Of a stretch of 63,208 nt of DNA, positions 1 to 9,207 are shown one piece after another. Under the pieces are notes generated by a model. The model made no database searches. It was not told the DNA's origin and was given only the letters and a program-made list of their open reading frames with translations. How positions within the stretch are numbered: position 1 is the first letter of the stretch; the number at the start of each line of letters is the position of its first letter. The translations under genes were made by a program, and so were the position numbers. This DNA comes from Alphaproteobacteria bacterium (lineage in GTDB: Bacteria; Pseudomonadota; Alphaproteobacteria; GCA-2731375): positions 1 through 63,208 of the forward strand of contig JAJFGG010000064.1 in NCBI GenBank assembly GCA_021776235.1. Reading direction: 5' to 3'.

Positions 1-36
1 GACGCTGCCCTGCGCCATGTAGGATTGCTGAATTGA
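1..36 (+). CDS. dapA: C-terminal end of a dapA-like gene (partial)
   Basis: The first 36 bases read in frame 1 as [11 protein letters not shown] followed by TGA. This resembles the C-terminus of alphaproteobacterial 4-hydroxy-tetrahydrodipicolinate synthase, which commonly ends in an AL-x-H-x-GL-(L/V)-N type tail. dapA commonly lies just upstream of smpB in alphaproteobacteria, and smpB starts 4 bases after this stop. Only eleven residues are visible, so the assignment rests mostly on context. Confidence 0.5.
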   Translation, partial: DAALRHVGLLN

Positions 37-40
37 TCAG

Positions 41-493
41 ATGACCCGGTCGGTTGCGGAAAACAGAAAGGCCCGCCACAACTATTTCATTGATGAAACG
101 TTGGAGGCCGGCCTTATTCTGACCGGGACGGAGGTGAAATCCCTGCGCGCCGGGCAGGCCAGCATCGCCGAGGCCTATGCCGTTGAGCGGGATGGAACCT
201 TGCAACTGATCAATGCCCATATTCCGGAATACAAAGGCGGTAACCGCTTTAATCACGAGCCCCTGCGCCCGCGCCACCTGTTATTGCATAAACGCGAGAT
301 GGAGCGCCTGACTAATGCGATCAACCGCGCCGGCGTCACCGTGGTGCCATTAAAACTGTATTTCAATGACCGCGGCATCGCAAAAATTCTTCTTGGTATT
401 GCCAAGGGTAAGAAGCAGCACGATAAGCGGGCCACGATCAAGGACCGAGACTGGAAGCGGGATCAGGCCCGTCTAATGCGCAACCGCGGTTAA
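41..493 (+). CDS. smpB: SsrA-binding protein SmpB
   Basis: A 150-residue protein of normal SmpB length. SmpB binds tmRNA (SsrA) and delivers it to stalled ribosomes for trans-translation. The N-terminal half has the family core: the TGTEVKSLR stretch around residues 28-36, then a G-x-ASI-x-EAYA segment, and a basic C-terminal tail ([24 protein letters not shown]) that enters the decoding centre. The ATG lies 4 bases after the upstream dapA-like stop, so the two are probably co-transcribed. The uracil-DNA glycosylase gene converges on it from the right with only about 27 bases between stops. Confidence 0.97.
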   Translation: MTRSVAENRKARHNYFIDETLEAGLILTGTEVKSLRAGQASIAEAYAVERDGTLQLINAHIPEYKGGNRFNHEPLRPRHLLLHKREMERLTNAINRAGVTVVPLKLYFNDRGIAKILLGIAKGKKQHDKRATIKDRDWKRDQARLMRNRG

Positions 494-520
494 TTCGTTT
501 CGAAATTTGGCGATACCGGG

Positions 521-1183
521 CTATTCATCAAGGGGCCCCAGGTCAGCGCGAATGCTGGCGAACACCGCCCTGAACATGTCCACAGTCAGACGACCGGTGT
601 TGGTGTTATAGCGCGAGCAGTGGTAGCTGTCGTACAAAACTAGGCCATCGTCCAAGTCGTGCCGGACGTTATGGCCAAAGGCATAGGTGGCCCGGCGCAG
701 CCCGAAAGTCGTCAACAAACTGTCATGGGCGATCCGCCCCAGGGCCAGGACGGCCCGCGGCCTTGGCGGCTGCGCGAGCTGCCCCAGCAGAAACTGCCGG
801 CAGGTCTTGATCTCGGCGCCGATAGGTTTATTTTGCGGCGGTACGCAACGCACGGCGTTGGTAATCCGGCAATCCACCAGTTCCAGCCCGTCATCAGCCC
901 TGCGATCGTAATTGCCGCGGGAAAAACCATGCTCCGCCAGGGTTTGATATAACAGATCGCCCGCAAAATCACCGGTGAAGGGGCGGGAAGTACGATTGGC
1001 ACCGGACAGGCCTGGGGCCAGGCCGACAATCAACAGACGCGCCTTTGGATCACCAAAGCTTGTAACGGCGCCATTGAACCAGTCGGGCTGTTTTGCCTGG
1101 CTTTCCCTGCGAAATGCCACCAGGCGGGGGCAAAGACTACAATCCGCCGGTGGATCGGCGGGAAGGATCCCGGTTTGTGGCAT
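521..1183 (-). CDS. Uracil-DNA glycosylase, family 5 (UdgB type)
   Basis: A 220-residue base-excision repair enzyme of the iron-sulphur uracil-DNA glycosylase group. Visible motifs are C15-x2-C18 for part of the [4Fe-4S] cluster, the uracil-pocket motif GLAPGLSGANRT at about residues 54-65 followed by R-x-FTGD, and the second motif beginning at H188 (HCSRYN-T). The family usually has HPS there; a Cys in the Pro place is a small departure. GLAPG with GANRT points to family 5 (broad specificity: uracil, hypoxanthine, xanthine) rather than family 4. Its ATG overlaps the upstream NYN gene stop by one base (TGATG), so translation is likely coupled. Confidence 0.9.
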   Translation of the reverse strand: MPQTGILPADPPADCSLCPRLVAFRRESQAKQPDWFNGAVTSFGDPKARLLIVGLAPGLSGANRTSRPFTGDFAGDLLYQTLAEHGFSRGNYDRRADDGLELVDCRITNAVRCVPPQNKPIGAEIKTCRQFLLGQLAQPPRPRAVLALGRIAHDSLLTTFGLRRATYAFGHNVRHDLDDGLVLYDSYHCSRYNTNTGRLTVDMFRAVFASIRADLGPLDE

Positions 1184-1851
1184 CAGGCGCTTTGGCTCTC
1201 GCCATCATCATAATCGTCGTAATCATCATAGTCGTCACTGTTATCGGTGTAATGATCGTTGTCTGGTCTCGCATGGACTGGCGGTTGCTTGCCTTCGGCT
1301 GGCGCCGCCGGCGCCAACCGGCGGTTGCCGGTGCGGGAGATTTCCGGGATCAATTGTTCCAGTTCCATAAAAATATCCGCCTGGCGCCGCAACTCGTCCG
1401 CAGCCATGGGCGGCGTTGAGCGCACGGTTGACACGACGGTCACACGCTTGCCCTTGCGCTGCACGGCTTCCACCAAACGGCGGAAATCGCCGTCCCCGGA
1501 AAAGACATAGAGGTGATCCAGATTGTCGGCCATTTCCAACATGTCGACGGCCAATTCGATATCCATGTTGCCCTTTATTTTGCGTCGGCCGGACGCGTCG
1601 GTGAATTCCTTGGTTGGTTTGGTCACCATGGTATAGCCGTTGTAATCCAACCAATCGACCAAGGGTCGGATGGGGGAATACTCCTGGTCTTCTATCAATG
1701 CGGTGTAATAGAGGGCCCGTACCAGATAGCCGCGGGACGAAAAATTTTCCAAAAGCTTCTTGTAATCGATGTCGAATCCCAAGGCGCGGGCGGCCGCATA
1801 CAAATTTGAGCCGTCGATAAATAAGGCAATACGCTCGGACTGAGTGTTCAT
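1183..1851 (-). CDS. NYN-domain (LabA/DUF88 family) putative ribonuclease with Asp/Tyr-rich tail
   Basis: I choose the start at 1851 (MNTQSERIALF): an AGGA sequence lies 7 bases upstream, and the 30 residues of an upstream-extended frame do not look like protein. The 222-residue product has a PIN-like NYN fold: FIDGSNLY near residue 11 with the first acidic residue at D13, K-x-NMD-x-ELAVDM in the middle, and VFSGDGDF holding the next acidic cluster. The family comprises metal-dependent nucleases. The C-terminus is low complexity (TDNSDDYDDYDDYDDGESQSA is its end, from roughly residue 202) and probably disordered. First gene of a two-gene operon with the uracil-DNA glycosylase. The substrate is unknown. 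Confidence 0.85.
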   Translation of the reverse strand: MNTQSERIALFIDGSNLYAAARALGFDIDYKKLLENFSSRGYLVRALYYTALIEDQEYSPIRPLVDWLDYNGYTMVTKPTKEFTDASGRRKIKGNMDIELAVDMLEMADNLDHLYVFSGDGDFRRLVEAVQRKGKRVTVVSTVRSTPPMAADELRRQADIFMELEQLIPEISRTGNRRLAPAAPAEGKQPPVHARPDNDHYTDNSDDYDDYDDYDDGESQSA

Positions 1852-2261
1852 AAAATTTCCTGTGCTAAAATTGAATTGATTGAATGTATAAAAAATATGG
1901 CGTTTGTCAGATATGCGGACTAACCGGATAACGTATTCCATGCCGCAACGCCGTTCTACACGGAAATTTGGCAGGGAACCACCGATGTTCGAGGTATAAC
2001 GTCACAAAATTCCGTTATGTCCGGCGGCGAGGGGTGAACGATGATACTGCCTGGCCTCGGCGGTGATGCTGGCGGCCCTGGGCGACAGACAGCAATTATA
2101 GAAAATGGTGGCCAATTTCGCGGGTCATTGCTTCAGGTTGATCCAAGCCATTTGCACAATCGGCAAATCTGCTTTACATGAGCCTTGCATAGCCGCTACA
2201 GCGGACTTATTTGTAGCGTCGCGAAGAGGCCTCTGACTGGGGCAATGGAGATATAGCGAAG
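1852..2261. other. 410-bp divergent intergenic region, NYN gene / rpoZ
   Basis: No credible coding frame on either strand. It must carry promoters for both flanking operons. Besides the minus-strand candidate at 1883-1910 I see TTGCAT, 17 bases, TATTTG just upstream of rpoZ (weak). A short perfect inverted repeat CCGCT-AC-AGCGG lies inside that spacer. No RNA gene recognised. Confidence 0.6.
1883..1910 (-). promoter_or_regulatory. Candidate sigma-70 promoter of the NYN/UDG operon
   Basis: On the minus strand CTGACA (1910-1905) is followed by a 16-base spacer and TACATT (1888-1883): five and four matches to TTGACA and TATAAT. It would put the transcript start some 25-30 bases before the chosen ATG at 1851. 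Assigned by eye only. Confidence 0.4.
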
Positions 2262-2642
2262 ATGGCTCGTGTTACCGTTGAAGATTGCATTGATATCGTG
2301 CCGAACCGGTTCGATCTGGTTTTGATCGCGGCCGGACGCGCGCGGCAAATTTCCGCCGGCGCGGAGTTGACCGTGCCCGAGGACCGGGACAAACAGTCGG
2401 TCATCGCGCTGCGCGAAATCGCCGAGGAAACGATTTCCGCCAACACTTTGCGTGACAATGTTATACAAACCATGCAGCGCCATGTAGAGGTCGACGAGCC
2501 GGAAGAGGACGATATGGAGGCACAGATGCTGAGCCATCAATTTGCCGACAATATCGAAGAATCGGAAGTTCTGGTCGCGGATCCCGCTCCAGCCGAGGAT
2601 AGTGGCGATGAAGCCTCCGTCGATGACGGGGATGAGGCGTAG
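2262..2642 (+). CDS. rpoZ: DNA-directed RNA polymerase omega subunit
   Basis: A 126-residue omega subunit: it begins [19 protein letters not shown], typical of alphaproteobacteria, and continues with the conserved [11 protein letters not shown] and the helix containing [13 protein letters not shown]. Omega helps assemble RNA polymerase and forms part of the ppGpp site. The acidic C-terminal extension (EPEEDD, then [13 protein letters not shown]) is common in this class. The next gene is rel, the ppGpp synthetase, 90 bases downstream. That gap contains a GC hairpin (2692-2698 with 2704-2710) followed after 8 bases by five T residues, possibly an attenuator-like structure. Confidence 0.96.
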   Translation: MARVTVEDCIDIVPNRFDLVLIAAGRARQISAGAELTVPEDRDKQSVIALREIAEETISANTLRDNVIQTMQRHVEVDEPEEDDMEAQMLSHQFADNIEESEVLVADPAPAEDSGDEASVDDGDEA

Positions 2643-2732
2643 AGGCGTAATTTTACCGCAAACCGCCGCTAAGCAGTCGGGCGCACGGCCGGCGCCGCCT
2701 GGAGCGGCGCTGTTGCCGTTTTTGGCCAGAGA

Positions 2733-4916
2733 ATGATCCGCCAATTTGAACTGGTCGAACGGGTTGCCGACTACGACAGCCACGTTGACGAGGATCTGTT
2801 AAACCGCGCCTACGTCTTTTCCATGAAGGCGCATGGCAGCCAGATGCGGGCCTCGGGCGACCCTTATTTTTCCCATCCGGTGGAAGTCGCCGGCATCCTG
2901 GCCGATTACAAGCTGGATTGCGCCACCATTGTCACAGCTCTCTTGCACGACACGGTAGAGGACACGGTCGCCACCATTGAACAAATAAGGGAACTGTTCG
3001 GCGAGGATATTAGCCGTCTGGTCGATGGCGTCACAAAATTGGCCAAGCTGGAATTGCAACCCGAAGCCAACCAACAGGCGGAAAACTTCCGCAAACTGGT
3101 GCTGGCCATGTCAGACGACATCCGCGTCCTGTTGGTCAAACTGGCGGACCGTCTGCACAACATGCAGACCCTGAATTTTTTGAGTTCGAAGGAGAAACGC
3201 CAGAGGATCGCAACGGAAACCATGGAGATTTATGCCCCCCTGGCTGAACGACTGGGCATGCAACGCCTGAAGCAGGAACTGGAAGATCTGGCCTTCGCCG
3301 AGCAAAATCCCGATGCCAGGGAATCCGTACGGCGGCGCCTGGAGTTTCTGTATCACAATGGTGAAGATCTGCAGGAACGTATCGACGCCGAATTGGAAGA
3401 TACCTGCGAGATGGCCGGGATTTCGGTGCAGGTATCCAGCCGGATCAAGACGCCTTTTTCGATCTGGCACAAAATGCAGCGGGACCACGTCACCTTCGAA
3501 CAATTGTCAGACACGGTGGCGTTCCGCTTGATCGTCGATACGGTGGCCGATTGCTATCGGGTCCTGGGCGTCGTGCATGGCCGCTATAAAATGGTGCCGG
3601 GGCGTTTCAAGGATTATATCTCGACCCCGAAAGCAAACAATTATCAATCCCTGCATACGACGGTTATCGGGCCGGAAAACCGCCGTATCGAAATTCAGAT
3701 CCGGACCTCCAAGATGCATAGGGTGGCGGAACTGGGCGTCGCGGCCCATTGGCAATATAAACAGAATGTCGGGCCTGGCGACGGCGGCCAGTATCGCTGG
3801 CTGCAGGGCTTGCTGGAAATTCTCGAACACGCGCAAAGCTCGGAAGAGTTTCTGGAACATACCAAGTTGGAAATGTATACCGACCAGGTGTTCTGCTTTA
3901 CCCCGCGGGGTGGGGTTATCGCTTTGCCGCGTGGCGCCACCAGTGTGGATTTCGCCTATGCCCTGCATACCGACATCGGTCATTCCTGTGTCGGCAGCAA
4001 GGTGAACGGCCGCGTGGCGCCATTGCGCACTCAATTACGCAACGGCGATCAGGTGGAAATTCTGCGCTCGAAAAAAGCGGCACCGGAACCGTCCTGGGAA
4101 AGTTTTGTGGTGACAGGCAAGGCGCGGGCCGCAATCCGGCGGTTTGTCCGGGCCGAACAGCGCGAGGAATACCGCAAGTTGGGCCGTGCCATCGCCGAGA
4201 AAGCCTTTCGTGAATCCAGGCACGAATTTTCGGACCGCGTCATGGACAACGTCCTGCCGCTGTTTGACGCCACAACCGTCGATGAGATCTATGTGGAACT
4301 GGGCCAGGGTAATCTGACCTCGCGCAATCTGTTGGCCAAGATTTTTCCCGGCGAGCGCCGCTGGCGGGCCAGCAGTGCGTTCGGCGCCATCAATCGCATG
4401 ATCCCCGCGCGGTTGCGCCGAAATAGCGCCAGTTCCGCCGGCAATGCTGATGGTAACGCGAAAAATGCCATTCCCATCCAGGGATTGACTCCCGGCCAGG
4501 CGGTTCATTACGCCGAATGTTGCCATCCACTGCCCGGCGACCGTATCGTGGGTGTCGTGATGCCCGGCAAAGGTATTGATATTCACACCATCGATTGCGC
4601 CCGGTTGGCCGATCTGTCCGACGACCGGGATAACTGGATTGACGTACGTTGGGAGCTAGATCCGAATGATCCGGGAATCTACGTCGGGCGGATTGATACC
4701 GTGGTATCCAACCAGCCGGGCAGCCTTTCCAGCCTGGCCAGCGTCATCGCCAAGAATATGGGCAATATATCGAACCTTAAGGTAACCGATCGGAGCGCCG
4801 ATTTTTTTGAACTGCAGGTAGACGTTGAAGTTGCGGACCTGAAGCATCTCACCAATATCATCGCAGCCCTTCGGGCGACACCGGACATTAGTTCAGCGGA
4901 GCGACTACGCGGATGA
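2733..4916 (+). CDS. rel: Bifunctional (p)ppGpp synthetase/hydrolase, Rel/SpoT family
   Basis: A 727-residue long RSH protein controlling the stringent response. In order: a hydrolase HD domain with H72-D-T-V-E-D77 intact; the synthetase domain with [19 protein letters not shown] and [10 protein letters not shown]; a TGS domain starting around [18 protein letters not shown]; and a C-terminal ACT domain ([17 protein letters not shown]). With the HD motif intact it should make and degrade (p)ppGpp, as usual for the single RSH of alphaproteobacteria. Its stop overlaps the pyrE ATG by 4 bases (ATGA), so the two are translationally coupled. Confidence 0.96.
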   Translation: MIRQFELVERVADYDSHVDEDLLNRAYVFSMKAHGSQMRASGDPYFSHPVEVAGILADYKLDCATIVTALLHDTVEDTVATIEQIRELFGEDISRLVDGVTKLAKLELQPEANQQAENFRKLVLAMSDDIRVLLVKLADRLHNMQTLNFLSSKEKRQRIATETMEIYAPLAERLGMQRLKQELEDLAFAEQNPDARESVRRRLEFLYHNGEDLQERIDAELEDTCEMAGISVQVSSRIKTPFSIWHKMQRDHVTFEQLSDTVAFRLIVDTVADCYRVLGVVHGRYKMVPGRFKDYISTPKANNYQSLHTTVIGPENRRIEIQIRTSKMHRVAELGVAAHWQYKQNVGPGDGGQYRWLQGLLEILEHAQSSEEFLEHTKLEMYTDQVFCFTPRGGVIALPRGATSVDFAYALHTDIGHSCVGSKVNGRVAPLRTQLRNGDQVEILRSKKAAPEPSWESFVVTGKARAAIRRFVRAEQREEYRKLGRAIAEKAFRESRHEFSDRVMDNVLPLFDATTVDEIYVELGQGNLTSRNLLAKIFPGERRWRASSAFGAINRMIPARLRRNSASSAGNADGNAKNAIPIQGLTPGQAVHYAECCHPLPGDRIVGVVMPGKGIDIHTIDCARLADLSDDRDNWIDVRWELDPNDPGIYVGRIDTVVSNQPGSLSSLASVIAKNMGNISNLKVTDRSADFFELQVDVEVADLKHLTNIIAALRATPDISSAERLRG

Positions 4917-5500
4917 ACGATCAGGACGTATTACAACATTTTAGAGACGCCGGGGCCCTGCTGGAAGGCCATTTCATTTTGACTTCCGGGTTGCGCAGCC
5001 CGACTTATCTGCAATGCGCCAAGGTTCTGATGCATCCGGACAGGGCGGCAGCGTTGTGCAGCGAACTGGCGGGCCGGATCGTTGCGGCGCTGGGTGAGGG
5101 CGCCATTGACCTGGTGGTCTCGCCGGCCATGGGCGGCGTCGTGGTTGGCTACGAGATGGGCCGCCAATTGGATTGTCCGGCGATCTTCACAGAGCGGATA
5201 GACGGCGAATTCGGCTTGCGGCGGGGCTTTGAAATCGCGCCCGGCGCCCGCGTCCTGATGGCCGAGGATATTGTGACCACCGGCCTGTCGTCACGGGAAT
5301 GCATTGCCTGTATACGGGAATTAGGCGGTGAGGTTGTCGCCGCATCCTGCCTGATCGACCGATCAGACGGAAAAGTGGATGTGGGCGTGCCCTTGTTTGC
5401 CCTTGTCGGCCTGGAAGTCCCGGCTTATGAACCAGACAGCCTGCCGCCGGATCTGGCGGCTATTCCGGCCATCAAACCTGGCAGCCGTGGTTTGCGTTAG
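4913..5500 (+). CDS. pyrE: Orotate phosphoribosyltransferase
   Basis: A 195-residue enzyme converting orotate and PRPP to OMP in pyrimidine synthesis. The type I PRTase fold is visible: [16 protein letters not shown] near the N-terminus, the flexible-loop region with GEFGLRRGF, and the PRPP loop [14 protein letters not shown] at roughly residues 114-127. The PRPP loop normally reads VxxxEDVxTTGxS, so it is intact. The ATG overlaps the rel stop by 4 bases. pyrE next to rel and pdxJ is a recurrent alphaproteobacterial arrangement. Confidence 0.94.
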   Translation: MNDQDVLQHFRDAGALLEGHFILTSGLRSPTYLQCAKVLMHPDRAAALCSELAGRIVAALGEGAIDLVVSPAMGGVVVGYEMGRQLDCPAIFTERIDGEFGLRRGFEIAPGARVLMAEDIVTTGLSSRECIACIRELGGEVVAASCLIDRSDGKVDVGVPLFALVGLEVPAYEPDSLPPDLAAIPAIKPGSRGLR

Positions 5501-5551
5501 GCCCCAGGAAGGTTTTAGATAGGCTGAGATAGACGTGTAAGGGAGTCTGAT

Positions 5552-6307
5552 ATGAGCAAGACCTTGCGCCTTGGCGTTAATATTGATCACGTTGCGACAA
5601 TCCGGAATGCCCGTGGTATCGCCCACCCGGATCCAATCCGGGCGGCCCGCATGGCGGCGGAAGCCGGGGCGGATGGCATCACCGCGCATTTGCGGGAAGA
5701 TCGCCGCCATATCTCTGACGAGGATATTGAGCGCCTGAGCGATCAGATCGATCTGCCCCTCAATCTTGAAATGGCGGCGACCGAGGAGATGCTGGCAATC
5801 GCCCTGCAGCATCGTCCCCATGCCGCCTGTATCGTGCCTGAAAAGCGCCTGGAAGTGACCACCGAAGGTGGTCTGGATGCCCATGGCGGCGCCAATCATT
5901 TGCGTCGTTATGTGGATGAAATGGTGCAGGCCGGTATCCGTGTTTCCCTGTTCATAGATCCGGAGCCGGTGCAACTGCAAGCCGCCCGGCATCTGGGCGC
6001 CCCGGTGGTGGAACTGCATACGGGATGTTATGCCGAAGCCGGACCCGACACCTGGAAAGTGGAATTGGAACGCCTGTGCGGCGCGGCGGCCTTGGCCGAG
6101 GATATGGGCCTGGAATGTCATGCCGGCCATGGCTTGAGCTATGACAATGTAGGCCCGGTGGCCGCGATCCCCAATCTCAAGGAATTGAACATCGGCCATT
6201 TTCTGGTTGGCGAGGCCATTTTCGGCGGCCTGGATTCCGCGATCAAGCGAATGCGCTCCTTAATGGACAAGGCCCGCGCCGAGGCGTTGGGCAACCGCTC
6301 CGCATGA
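5552..6307 (+). CDS. pdxJ: Pyridoxine 5'-phosphate synthase
   Basis: A 251-residue TIM-barrel enzyme condensing 1-deoxy-D-xylulose 5-phosphate with 3-amino-2-oxopropyl phosphate, the last ring-forming step of de novo vitamin B6 synthesis. Diagnostic segments: LGVNIDHVATIRNARG (residues 7-22), HLREDRRHI, LNLEMAATEEM, ELHTGCYA and CHAGHGLSYDNV. It starts with ATG after a purine-rich leader and is followed 20 bases later by acpS. The pdxJ-acpS pair is widely conserved in Proteobacteria. Confidence 0.97.
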   Translation: MSKTLRLGVNIDHVATIRNARGIAHPDPIRAARMAAEAGADGITAHLREDRRHISDEDIERLSDQIDLPLNLEMAATEEMLAIALQHRPHAACIVPEKRLEVTTEGGLDAHGGANHLRRYVDEMVQAGIRVSLFIDPEPVQLQAARHLGAPVVELHTGCYAEAGPDTWKVELERLCGAAALAEDMGLECHAGHGLSYDNVGPVAAIPNLKELNIGHFLVGEAIFGGLDSAIKRMRSLMDKARAEALGNRSA

Positions 6308-6327
6308 GGCGGTGCTAAGGATCCGAC

Positions 6328-6750
6328 ATGATCATCGGCATTGGCAACGATCTGATCGACATTCGCCGCATTGAACGCACCCTGGAGCGTTTCGGTGAGC
6401 GCTTTATCGAACGTGTATTCACGCCTTTGGAGCGGCAAAAGGCAGAGCGCCGGCGTAACCGGGTGGAAACCTATGCCAAACGCTTTGCCGCCAAGGAGGC
6501 TTGTTCCAAGGCCTTGGGGACGGGCTTTCGCCGCGGCGTATTCTGGCGCGACCTGGGGGTTGTTAATCTGCCCGGGGGCAAACCCAGCATGGAATTAACC
6601 GGGGGCGCCTTGAAACGCTTGCAAGAACTCACGCCAGCGGGCATGAAGGCGCAAATCGACGTAACCCTGACCGATGAACCACCCCTGGGGCAAGCTTTCG
6701 TCATCATTACGGCGGTTCCCGCGACCATGGAAGGTGGCGGCAACCGTTGA
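6328..6750 (+). CDS. acpS: Holo-[acyl-carrier-protein] synthase
   Basis: A 140-residue Sfp/AcpS-type phosphopantetheinyl transferase that attaches 4'-phosphopantetheine to ACP. The metal-binding motifs are present: [13 protein letters not shown] (residues 4-16, D8) and [16 protein letters not shown] with the conserved Glu. Length is normal. The stop TGA overlaps the TTG proposed as start of lepB (TTGA). Confidence 0.95.
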   Translation: MIIGIGNDLIDIRRIERTLERFGERFIERVFTPLERQKAERRRNRVETYAKRFAAKEACSKALGTGFRRGVFWRDLGVVNLPGGKPSMELTGGALKRLQELTPAGMKAQIDVTLTDEPPLGQAFVIITAVPATMEGGGNR

Positions 6751-7550
6751 ATGGAATGAAGACCACCCGAATTGATATGGTAAAGATGAATTCAGAACAA
6801 GTATCCGAGGTCAAGGCCGAGCGCCAGGATGGCTGGCGCGAGACCATCAAGACGGTGGTCTATGCCGTGCTGATTGCCCTGGTTATCCGTACCGTGGCCT
6901 ACGAGCCGTTCAACATCCCCTCGGGTTCGATGCTGCCGACCCTGCTGATCGGCGACTATGTTTTCGTCTCGAAATTCCCCTACGGATACAGCCGGCATTC
7001 CATGCCGTTGAGCCCGCCACTGTTCAAAGGGCGGATCAACGAATCGGAGGTGGCGCGCGGCGACATCGCAGTGTTCAAATTGCCAACCGATAATTCCACC
7101 GACTACATCAAGCGTATAATCGGCTTGCCGGGAGACCGGATCCAGGTTCTCGACGGGGTACTGCAAATAAACGGTAAAGCCGTGAAGCGGGAACGGGTCG
7201 AGGATTTCGTACAGAAACATAACAGTGCCCGTTATGGCCGGGTGCGGCAATATCGCGAAACCCTGCCTAGTGGCCGGAGCTATCTGACCCTCGATCTGCA
7301 GCCCCGCGGCATGGCCGACAACACCAACGTTTATGTCGTGCCGGCGGCGCATTACTTTGCCATGGGCGATAATCGCGACGATTCCACCGATAGCCGGTTT
7401 CTTGACCACGTGGGCTTCATTCCCTCGGAAAATCTGGTCGGTCGGGCGGATATGATCTTTTTCTCGGTGAATGACAGCGCCCGTATCTGGGAATTCTGGA
7501 AGTGGCCCATGGCCATTCGTTTTAGCCGGTTTTTTGACGGCTTTGGTTAA
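6747..7550 (+). CDS. lepB: Signal peptidase I
   Basis: A 267-residue inner-membrane protease that removes signal peptides from secreted proteins. One membrane segment (about residues 36-50) precedes the catalytic region: S61 in [14 protein letters not shown]122 in [12 protein letters not shown], and the C-terminal [11 protein letters not shown] box. The start is uncertain. A TTG at 6747 overlaps the acpS stop and has AAGGTGG about 9 bases upstream; ATG codons at 6756 and 6786 are alternatives. It sits in the common lepB-rnc-era order. Confidence 0.95.
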   Translation: MNGMKTTRIDMVKMNSEQVSEVKAERQDGWRETIKTVVYAVLIALVIRTVAYEPFNIPSGSMLPTLLIGDYVFVSKFPYGYSRHSMPLSPPLFKGRINESEVARGDIAVFKLPTDNSTDYIKRIIGLPGDRIQVLDGVLQINGKAVKRERVEDFVQKHNSARYGRVRQYRETLPSGRSYLTLDLQPRGMADNTNVYVVPAAHYFAMGDNRDDSTDSRFLDHVGFIPSENLVGRADMIFFSVNDSARIWEFWKWPMAIRFSRFFDGFG

Positions 7551-7553
7551 ACC

Positions 7554-8264
7554 GTGAGCGGCCCCGACCTCTCTGAACTCTACGCCCTGCTTGGGCACGA
7601 ATTCGCTCAACCGGCGTTGTTGGAAGAGGCACTTAGCCATCCATCTCTGGACCGCCGCCGTCATGGCGGCCGGGATTACCAACGTCTGGAGTTTTTGGGC
7701 GACCGGGTCCTGGGACTGGTGATCTCCACTGCCCTGTACCGCGACGACCCCGATGCCGACGAAGGGGCGCTGGCGGTCCGTTTCAATACCCTGGTGCGTC
7801 GGGAAACGGTCGCTGATGCGGCCCGCCTGCTTGGCCTGGGGCCATATATTCTGCTGGGCAAAAGCGAAGAACGGCAGGGGGGGCGGGACAAGCCGGCGAT
7901 CCTGGCCGATGTTTGCGAAGCGGTCATGGGGGCGCTGTATTTGGACGGGGGCCTGGCGGTGGCGGAGAGCTTTGTGCTGCGCTATTGGGCTGGATTCATG
8001 GCCAACAGCGGCAGCGCGGCCAAGGATCCCAAAACACAGTTACAGGAGCTTATTCAGGGCCGGGACGGCAAACCGCCCCGGTACAAGGTGCTGGCACAGG
8101 ATGGCCCCGACCATGCCCCGTGCTTCACGGTTGAAGTCCGCGCCGATGGCATCGAACCGGCGAATGGCCAGGGGGGCTCTCGTCAGGAGGCCGAGAAAAC
8201 GGCGGCAAAGGCAATGTTGGCTAGCCTGGGCATCTTGTCCACGAAGCAGCGAAAGGCCGAGTAG
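7554..8264 (+). CDS. rnc: Ribonuclease III
   Basis: A 236-residue double-strand-specific endoribonuclease that processes rRNA and regulatory duplex RNA. The endonuclease domain carries the signature RLEFLGDRVLGL (E46, D50) and the second acidic pair D119/E122 in ADVCEAVMGALY. A dsRNA-binding domain follows (PKTQLQELIQ, then ...GGSRQEAEKTAAKAML). It starts with GTG 3 bases after lepB, which fits the operon. The next gene, era, begins 1 base after its stop. Confidence 0.96.
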   Translation: MSGPDLSELYALLGHEFAQPALLEEALSHPSLDRRRHGGRDYQRLEFLGDRVLGLVISTALYRDDPDADEGALAVRFNTLVRRETVADAARLLGLGPYILLGKSEERQGGRDKPAILADVCEAVMGALYLDGGLAVAESFVLRYWAGFMANSGSAAKDPKTQLQELIQGRDGKPPRYKVLAQDGPDHAPCFTVEVRADGIEPANGQGGSRQEAEKTAAKAMLASLGILSTKQRKAE

Positions 8265-8265
8265 T

Positions 8266-9192
8266 ATGGGCGGACCAGACGACGACAACCTTGATCCTGT
8301 TGAACGCTGTGGCTTTGTCGCCCTGCTGGGCGCCCCCAACGCCGGCAAGTCGACCCTGACCAATGCGTTGGTCGGCAGCAAAGTCTCCATCGTCACACCC
8401 AAGGTTCAGACCACCCGGGCGCGGATTACCGCTATTGCCGTTCACGGTAACGCGCAGATTGTTTTCGTGGATACACCCGGCATCTTCACCAAGACAAAAA
8501 AACGCCTTGAGAAAGCCATGGTGGCGGCTGCCTGGAGCGGCGCCGAAGACGCTGATTTGCGGGTACTTTTGGTCGACGTGGAGCGCGGCCTGGATGGCAA
8601 CACCCGGACCATAATCGATGGTCTGAAGAAGGCCGGGATGAAGGCTGTCCTGGTTCTAAACAAAATTGATCTGGTGCGCCGCGATAGCCTGCTCGCCATG
8701 GCCGAAAGTCTTAATGACGAAGGCATTTTCAGCGAGGTCTTCATGCTTTCGGCTCTGAACGGGGATGGGGTCGCGGATTTACGGGCGGCGTTGGCGCGGC
8801 AACTGCCCGCGGGACCCTGGCATTATCCCGAAGATCAATTGGCCGATATACCCGAACGCCTGTTGGCAGCGGAAATAACGCGGGAAAAGTTGTTTCTGCG
8901 CCTGCATCAGGAGCTTCCCTATGCCGCGACGGTCGAGACCGAAGCGTGGAAGCCGGCCCGTGGCGGGGGCCTGCGCATCGAACAGGTCATTTATGTCCGC
9001 CGGGATACACAAAAAGCTATTGTGCTGGGCAAGGGGGGCCATCAGATCAAGCAGATCGGGGCCGAGGCGCGGGCGGAACTGGCTGAGATATTCGGTTGCA
9101 CGGTGCATCTTTTCCTGTTCGTCAAGGTACGCGATAATTGGCAGGACGACCCGGAACGTTATCGCGAAATGGGTCTGGATTTTCATCGTTAG
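8266..9192 (+). CDS. era: GTPase Era
   Basis: 308 residues from the ATG at 8266 (MGGPDDDNLDPVE). The reading frame extends far upstream through rnc, but this ATG directly follows the rnc stop and gives the usual Era length. Era binds 16S rRNA and acts in 30S ribosome assembly. Motifs: G1 GAPNAGKST (22-30), G2 TTRARI, G3 DTPGI, G4 NKIDL, and a C-terminal KH domain with the GKGGHQIKQIG loop. recO, often next after era, is not here. Confidence 0.96.
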   Translation: MGGPDDDNLDPVERCGFVALLGAPNAGKSTLTNALVGSKVSIVTPKVQTTRARITAIAVHGNAQIVFVDTPGIFTKTKKRLEKAMVAAAWSGAEDADLRVLLVDVERGLDGNTRTIIDGLKKAGMKAVLVLNKIDLVRRDSLLAMAESLNDEGIFSEVFMLSALNGDGVADLRAALARQLPAGPWHYPEDQLADIPERLLAAEITREKLFLRLHQELPYAATVETEAWKPARGGGLRIEQVIYVRRDTQKAIVLGKGGHQIKQIGAEARAELAEIFGCTVHLFLFVKVRDNWQDDPERYREMGLDFHR

Positions 9193-9207
9193 AAAGGTGC
9201 GGAGGCC

